A DNA stretch of 64,000 bases from contig BGKB01000015.1 in the NCBI GenBank assembly GCA_003116975.1, positions 372,001 through 436,000 on the forward strand, in the 5' to 3' direction. Of the stretch, positions 59,275 to 64,000 are shown in pieces. The first letter of the stretch is position 1, and each line of letters begins with the position of its first letter. The translations under genes were made by a program, and so were the position numbers. The notes under the pieces were generated by a model. It was not told the DNA's origin and did not search any database. It worked only from the letters and a program-made list of their open reading frames with translations. Origin of the DNA: Aurantiochytrium sp. KH105 (taxonomy: Eukaryota > Sar > Bigyra > Thraustochytrida > Thraustochytriidae).

Positions 59275-62200
59275 ATGCGCAAGAGAGGTCGCGCTGCTGC
59301 TGCTGCTCCTACTCCTGCCAAAGACGCTGTTACAAAACCACAACATCAGGAGGCTGACAAGGAAGCAGCCGCAGGCCTCGCGAGCTCCTGGTCCTCCTTG
59401 GAGAAAGGCCCAATATTTGTCGACAATGACGACCGGGCCGAGCCTACTTCGTCAGCAAAGCTCGACGGGGCAACAAACAAAGCCAACTCTGCGAGGGTCT
59501 CTTCTACGCCATCTTCGCGCACCTCCTCAGGCAAAGACAAATCGAAGTCAACGAGCAAGGTGTCGGGAGACCAAGAACTGACGCTCAACGACGCGGAGAT
59601 ACCACCGAGCTACCCAGAGAACAGTGGAGAGGTACAGCAAAACAGGGACACGCCAAAGTCGAAAAAGAAGGCCAAGTCCAAGCGCGCAGCAAAGCAAGCT
59701 CAGCGCGAAAGGGCCGGTTCTTTGTCTGCAAAAGAGACGCTGGTGTCGTCCTCGTCCTCGCCCTCGTCCCCGTCTTCGGCATTGTCACCTTTACAAAACA
59801 ATGCGGTACAAGAAAGTCGCACAATTGACGTCTCATCTCGTGCCGAGCCGCTGACGCAGCCAGATTCACCTTCTCAGATTGACAAAGCGTCCGACGTGAC
59901 CAAAACAACGGGAATGTCCTCCAAGGTTTCATCCCCGAACGGTAAAGCCGCAGCTCGAACCAAAACTCGCAATGGCTCTCAGACTGCCGCATTGCATACG
60001 CAAGAACAACGCGAAGGTCGAGGGGCCCGTTGCGCAAGGTCTGGCTCTGAAGGTGACAACTCGCGCGGCAAGACGCGAGGTCAAGCGTCTACCACGGATG
60101 CGCATCCCGAGCAAGAAAAAGGAGTCTTGAACAACAGCGGGAATACTGATTCCGTTAAAGATGCAGAGGAATCAGATTCCCTTGACCCCGGGTCTCGGCG
60201 CCAGTCGCAAAAGAGGTTCGAGCGTATCACCAACCGCAGGGCGCGGCGGGCGCTGCGCGAAACTCCACTCAGGAGTCTCGAAAGAATAAGTCGACGATGG
60301 AAGATTGCGGACGGCCTCGGAAAGCTGCAAACACCCAAGCAGGACGAACTTGACTCGAAAGCGAGCAAGACTTTGCTTGCAAGAGAAGACTCAGACGATT
60401 CACTCTCCGATGCATCCGCGCTTTCACTCGCCGACGTTGCGCCTGGGGAAAGGTTTCGCCCCGACCTGGATGCCGAGGCCTCCGACTCCTCTTTGGGGTG
60501 GACCGATGACGACTACTCGCGACAGCGCATCGCCAAAGCTGTTGCGACGCAAAGCAAACAAGGTGGATACATGTCTGGAGTGGCCACCAAAGCTATCAAT
60601 CTCGCGCCAAAGAGTCGACAAGTTCGTCGCATGCTTCGGGGCCGCCGATTTACTTCCGGTGTCTCCGAGGAACGTTTCAAGAAAATTTGTACGGAGCGAA
60701 GGGCCCGAATGCTCGCGAAACCGACAGTGCTGCGCAAGCATCGTCGAAAAGTGCTTCGCGCCCCACACCTTGACCCCAAAGATATGATTGGTGTCGATGC
60801 CCTTCGGACCTTTCCCGGCGTCTCCAATGGCATTCCGTGCCGCATTGTGGGCCATCACATTACCAAAGGGTATACTGTCGAGTTTAGCGATGGCGAGCAG
60901 GAGGTTGTCAAGGATGCCAATGAGCTTCGTGTGCTCTCCGCGTTACCCCTTGAAAACATTAAGAGAAAACGCGATGGCGGCGACACGCGTCAAGAAGATG
61001 CGACGCTCTTTAGAATGGCGCCGTACCAGGGTATTACATGGAAACCCAAAGAACGCGACGATATCGAGGTTTATATGGACGCCCTGCAAATCGTTTGCGA
61101 CCGGCAGGTCGTCCTTGTGCGAAGCAAAAGGTCCTTTGTAAAAACGTTTGGGCGAAGTGACTTTCCGGGCCGCATGCGAGGTTCGCAAAGCATGCGAACT
61201 GGAGGGATTGCCACGTCCAGCAACTCGAGCTGGAGGGCCTATGTCCGCGAAGCGGAGCTTGGTCGCGCGCAACAGATTGCATGGGATTGTATCCGTCGGT
61301 GTCTAGCGCGAGTTCTTGAGAATGCACGCATCATTTGCCACCCCGATCTCATTCCTGACTCGCACTCCATTGTCGACGCCGCTGAAGACGAAGACCTCGG
61401 ATTTTCGATGCTGAAAACCATGCGTAAACTCGATTTCGGGGGCCGGAGCTCCATCAAGAGTCGCCGTTCATTCCGCAAGCTTTCGGCGGAGGAGCAGAAT
61501 CGCTACACGAATCTTGGCAAGGACTTGCGGCAAGTTGTTGCCAATGACATCAAAGCAGCCAAAAAGAGCCGTGAACACGTTTCTTCTCAGCTCGACAATC
61601 TCTTTGGCCCAGGTCCGCCCCCAATGCTCCTTCCAGACTCGCGAAGCGCACTCAAAGTTCAAGTGCACAGGCTCGAATTGGCCGTAAAGTCCATTCACTG
61701 GCTGTACCTCTTAAAACTTTTCGGCGTGACACCCACAAAGACGGACAGCGCGTTCGAGGTGCGAAGAGCGAGCTGGACGCTTCTTCGTAATTCGGACGAG
61801 CGAGCCGACTTGTGCGACCTCGCTGTCCGCCTGAAAAAGGCGTATATTTTGATCGATGGAGAGTGTCGCGCGCATCTGAAAATGCGGCAGCTCCGCGGAG
61901 CGGCGCTAAAGAGACTGTGGGACGCGCTTGATCACCTCGACGATGATGGGGATTTCGTTGATCATGCCGCCTCCAACGCTATCTTTGACGAAATCACGCG
62001 GAGCTTGGGCGCGAGGAGATCTTGGGAGGAACTTGATTCTGTGGCTTATCATGCAAGGCGGGCGGAGGCAGCGCGGCGTGCACTGATGCGTGTCTTTCTT
62101 GCCGCAGAGGAGAAGAAATTACGGCATATCATCTACGTTGCCACATACATGCGCGCATCCAAGCTGCAAATGGAAAAGCTTCGAGCCGTTCATCTGGACA

Positions 62201-63516
62201 CAAAGCTGGTGCATCGGTATGCAATTTTGCGTACGGAACACGTGCTCAAAACCTATGGCGCGCGCCCCACGTCCTTGCCCACGCGCAATCAGGTGCAGAC
62301 CATTGACGACGCGCTAGGCGTTGTCTACAGTCAGCAAGGCACGCGGGACTGGTGGGATGCGGCCGCACACATGGATGACCTCGGGTGTCAGCTACCCATC
62401 TCCAAGACGACAGAGGACGCCGACAGTCAAGAGAGCGACGAGGCTGGCTTTGACAGCCGCCCTGCTGCAGAAAAGACAGTTGCAAAACATCCAGTGTCTG
62501 CCGAACAGCACCAGTCAAACTTTCCTTCCGCCAGTGGATCCCCGGCGAGGAAATCGGTTTCAAGCAAGCAAAAGTCAATCTTTGCTCCAAGCTCCGATGA
62601 AGATGATTCGGAGGATAATGAGGCCACTGGACTTGCCAAGGAGAAGGACAAAACAAAGAAGAACAAGGAAAAACTCGAAACGAGGAAGACGAAGCGCGCT
62701 GTGGATTCGTCGCTTTCCGCGGCAGATAGTGACGACAGCGGAGACGAGGATAAAGGAGAGGCACATGACTCCTCAGATGAGGAAGAAGACCAGCTCGCGA
62801 GGGCGCCAAAAAAAAATCACCCAAACGCTCCGGGCAAGGCCCCCAAAAAGCCACAGCCGCATCGAAGCACGTCAATGTACGACTCGTCTGATGAGGATGA
62901 AGAGGACGACGATGAAGGAGATGGACGCAAGGATATGCGGTCTATTGCAACATCCAACGCTGCCGATGAGGATTCCTCGGCTGCCGAAGAGGATTCTTCG
63001 GATGCGGAGGTCCACAGGCTTGGGAAGCGTAAATTAAAAGCTGCTTTCGATGACTCGGATGACGATGATTCGCAAGCAAGCCACGACTCATCGAGCAAAA
63101 AGATGGACAAGAAAAACAAGCACAAGAAGGAGCTTAAGGAGAAGAAGAAGAAGAAGAAGAAGAAACAAAAGGAGACGGAGAAAAAGGAGAAAAGACGCAA
63201 AACAACCGACAACCAAGCCTCCCCGGATACAATATCGTCAGATGAAGTCATGAGAACGACGAAAGAAAAAAGTAAGAAGCAAAAGAAACATGCGACAAAG
63301 AATCGAGAAAGGACAGAAAGCGCGGGCTCTTCCTCGTTTTCTTCTGAAAGTGGTGAAGATCTTCCGGCGGCGGTGTCGAGCCAGACGCTGCAGTATGCTC
63401 CGAGCCCGATTAGTTCCGAAGGTTCGAGAAGATCTGCGTCACCGAGCATGGAGACTTTGAGCAAGGCCGATTCTGAGGCTTCGTTATTTTCGTCTTCTTC
63501 GTCAGAAGGAGAGTAA
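59275..63516 (+). CDS. Large charged nuclear-type protein, LIN9/ALY-like candidate
   Basis: A 1413-residue protein from the ATG at 59275, no intron. The N-terminal 420 residues are disordered and Ser/Lys-rich. Near 441 comes APKSRQVRRMLRGRRFTSG and a basic helix with SEERFKKICTERRARML, followed near 505-560 by a Tudor-like beta segment (IPCRIVGHHITKGYTVEFSDG, NELRVLS). The same order, a helix with RRLMGKPRR-FxxEER then a Tudor-like VTFD--EVLS module, is seen in LIN9/ALY proteins of the MuvB/DREAM cell-cycle complexes, so I suggest that family tentatively. A helical middle (1000-1090) follows, then an acidic/Ser and Lys-rich tail with a poly-Lys run (63141-63170). Alternatively it is another chromatin protein. 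Confidence 0.5.
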   Translation: MRKRGRAAAAAPTPAKDAVTKPQHQEADKEAAAGLASSWSSLEKGPIFVDNDDRAEPTSSAKLDGATNKANSARVSSTPSSRTSSGKDKSKSTSKVSGDQELTLNDAEIPPSYPENSGEVQQNRDTPKSKKKAKSKRAAKQAQRERAGSLSAKETLVSSSSSPSSPSSALSPLQNNAVQESRTIDVSSRAEPLTQPDSPSQIDKASDVTKTTGMSSKVSSPNGKAAARTKTRNGSQTAALHTQEQREGRGARCARSGSEGDNSRGKTRGQASTTDAHPEQEKGVLNNSGNTDSVKDAEESDSLDPGSRRQSQKRFERITNRRARRALRETPLRSLERISRRWKIADGLGKLQTPKQDELDSKASKTLLAREDSDDSLSDASALSLADVAPGERFRPDLDAEASDSSLGWTDDDYSRQRIAKAVATQSKQGGYMSGVATKAINLAPKSRQVRRMLRGRRFTSGVSEERFKKICTERRARMLAKPTVLRKHRRKVLRAPHLDPKDMIGVDALRTFPGVSNGIPCRIVGHHITKGYTVEFSDGEQEVVKDANELRVLSALPLENIKRKRDGGDTRQEDATLFRMAPYQGITWKPKERDDIEVYMDALQIVCDRQVVLVRSKRSFVKTFGRSDFPGRMRGSQSMRTGGIATSSNSSWRAYVREAELGRAQQIAWDCIRRCLARVLENARIICHPDLIPDSHSIVDAAEDEDLGFSMLKTMRKLDFGGRSSIKSRRSFRKLSAEEQNRYTNLGKDLRQVVANDIKAAKKSREHVSSQLDNLFGPGPPPMLLPDSRSALKVQVHRLELAVKSIHWLYLLKLFGVTPTKTDSAFEVRRASWTLLRNSDERADLCDLAVRLKKAYILIDGECRAHLKMRQLRGAALKRLWDALDHLDDDGDFVDHAASNAIFDEITRSLGARRSWEELDSVAYHARRAEAARRALMRVFLAAEEKKLRHIIYVATYMRASKLQMEKLRAVHLDTKLVHRYAILRTEHVLKTYGARPTSLPTRNQVQTIDDALGVVYSQQGTRDWWDAAAHMDDLGCQLPISKTTEDADSQESDEAGFDSRPAAEKTVAKHPVSAEQHQSNFPSASGSPARKSVSSKQKSIFAPSSDEDDSEDNEATGLAKEKDKTKKNKEKLETRKTKRAVDSSLSAADSDDSGDEDKGEAHDSSDEEEDQLARAPKKNHPNAPGKAPKKPQPHRSTSMYDSSDEDEEDDDEGDGRKDMRSIATSNAADEDSSAAEEDSSDAEVHRLGKRKLKAAFDDSDDDDSQASHDSSSKKMDKKNKHKKELKEKKKKKKKKQKETEKKEKRRKTTDNQASPDTISSDEVMRTTKEKSKKQKKHATKNRERTESAGSSSFSSESGEDLPAAVSSQTLQYAPSPISSEGSRRSASPSMETLSKADSEASLFSSSSSEGE

Positions 63517-63617
63517 GAAAAGGATAGTAACCATGTAGTAGTAAATTAGTCATGAAGTTGTTGAAATATACACAATTCAGCTTTGGCTCATTGGTTTTTG
63601 CTTCTTCGGCGAGAACA

Positions 63618-64000
63618 TTAGAGAAGCGCAGACACTGTAGATTCGTAACCATTAATAATGCACGTTGTTCCCATGTCATCTGTTTGGGGCCGCGCTTGCA
63701 GAGATTGTACAAAGGCGTTCCGCTCCGCAGATATGCTACCCGTCAGGCGAAATGCAAGACGAGCGAGATCTTTAGGATTCTTAGCGAGTGAAAGCGCATC
63801 GACGCCGAACCCTCGCAAGAGAGGAGCCGCCCAGGAAGAGCAGCGCTCATGATCAGTATCATCATGCTTCAATGAAGCACTCTCGCTCTCGCCCTCGCCA
63901 TGGCCCTCGCATTCGCCCTCGCACGCAACGACAGGTACATTGAGACGAAGTGCCTCCAAAACAACAAATAAAGCGCCGTCTTGTGGACGAGGAGACTCTA
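63618..64000 (-). CDS. 3' end of a minus-strand gene, possibly glycosyltransferase-like
   Basis: The frame is open from the right edge of the window to a TAA (complement of 63618-63620). It reads PRPQDGALFVVLEALRLNVPVVACEG, then an acidic insertion with Gly/Glu/Ser repeats, then LLRGFGVDALSLAKNPKDLARLAFRL. The first part has the alternating hydrophobic pattern and the EAL-x-x-NVPVV motif of GT-B glycosyltransferase C-terminal lobes (as in OGT and GT1/GT4 enzymes). The start lies beyond the window. The family call is weak. Confidence 0.45.
   Translation of the reverse strand, partial: ESPRPQDGALFVVLEALRLNVPVVACEGECEGHGEGESESASLKHDDTDHERCSSWAAPLLRGFGVDALSLAKNPKDLARLAFRLTGSISAERNAFVQSLQARPQTDDMGTTCIINGYESTVSALL

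Noticed and set aside
57249-59346. Long open frames on both strands between the RS-tailed gene and the 59275 gene
   Set aside because: They consist of Arg/Ala/Pro strings, overlap each other and the real N-terminus of the RS-tailed gene, start partly at non-ATG codons and follow microsatellites. They are explained by high GC content.

Overview
The window is nuclear DNA from a eukaryote. It is GC-rich and intron-poor. Most genes are single uninterrupted reading frames, but at least two (ANAPC11 and RFC2) carry one short intron each, both with the same 5' splice site, AG|GTACGTG. The gene set (PEX6, ANAPC11, RFC2, RABL2, KIFBP, a candidate outer-dynein-arm docking protein, an SFI1-repeat protein, an RNF213-like RZ-finger protein, a PX-AGC kinase) fits a heterotrophic protist with peroxisomes, mitochondria and a flagellated stage. 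My inference is a stramenopile of the thraustochytrid/labyrinthulomycete kind. This rests on style (GC content, few introns, low-complexity insertions) and content, not on a database search.

Layout. From 1 to 2.4 kb lie the 3' end of an unknown gene and a small two-helix membrane protein gene. From 2.4 to 9.7 kb is a gene-poor stretch full of tetra- and pentanucleotide repeats, with one 105-bp tandem duplication. From 9.7 to 13.8 kb, a TMEM242-like gene faces away from an MGAT4/GT54-like Golgi glycosyltransferase gene. From 14.35 to 16.04 kb is a complete-looking 1.7-kb DNA transposon with perfect 16-bp inverted repeats and flanking TTAA (piggyBac-like), inserted 4 bp after the stop codon of the PX-AGC kinase gene (16.05-18.2 kb). 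A second repeat-rich gap (18.2-21.0 kb) follows. From 21 to 64 kb the region is gene-dense: RNF213-like (-), unknown (+), RABL2 (+), mitochondrial membrane protein (-), PEX6 (+), small membrane protein (-), a possible p53/Rel/CudA-fold transcription factor (+), coiled-coil protein (+), PA-domain secretory protein (-), CCDC191-like SFI1-repeat protein (+), unknown (-), ODAD3/CCDC151-like (+), Ser/Cys-rich small protein (+), KIFBP (-), ANAPC11 (+), RFC2 (-), an RS-tailed protein (-), a large LIN9-like candidate (+), and the 3' end of a further minus-strand gene.

How the genes fit together. From 25 kb on, most minus/plus neighbours are head-to-head pairs separated by 0.1-1.6 kb, suggesting shared bidirectional promoters. 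Several genes point to the flagellum, basal body or microtubule transport (RABL2, CCDC191-like, ODAD3-like, KIFBP). The most unusual single observations are a cysteine zinc-ribbon/RING2-like tail on PEX6, the TTAA transposon abutting the kinase stop codon, and an RZ-finger RNF213-like reading frame that has no AUG near its 5' end and lies 75 bp from an oppositely oriented gene.
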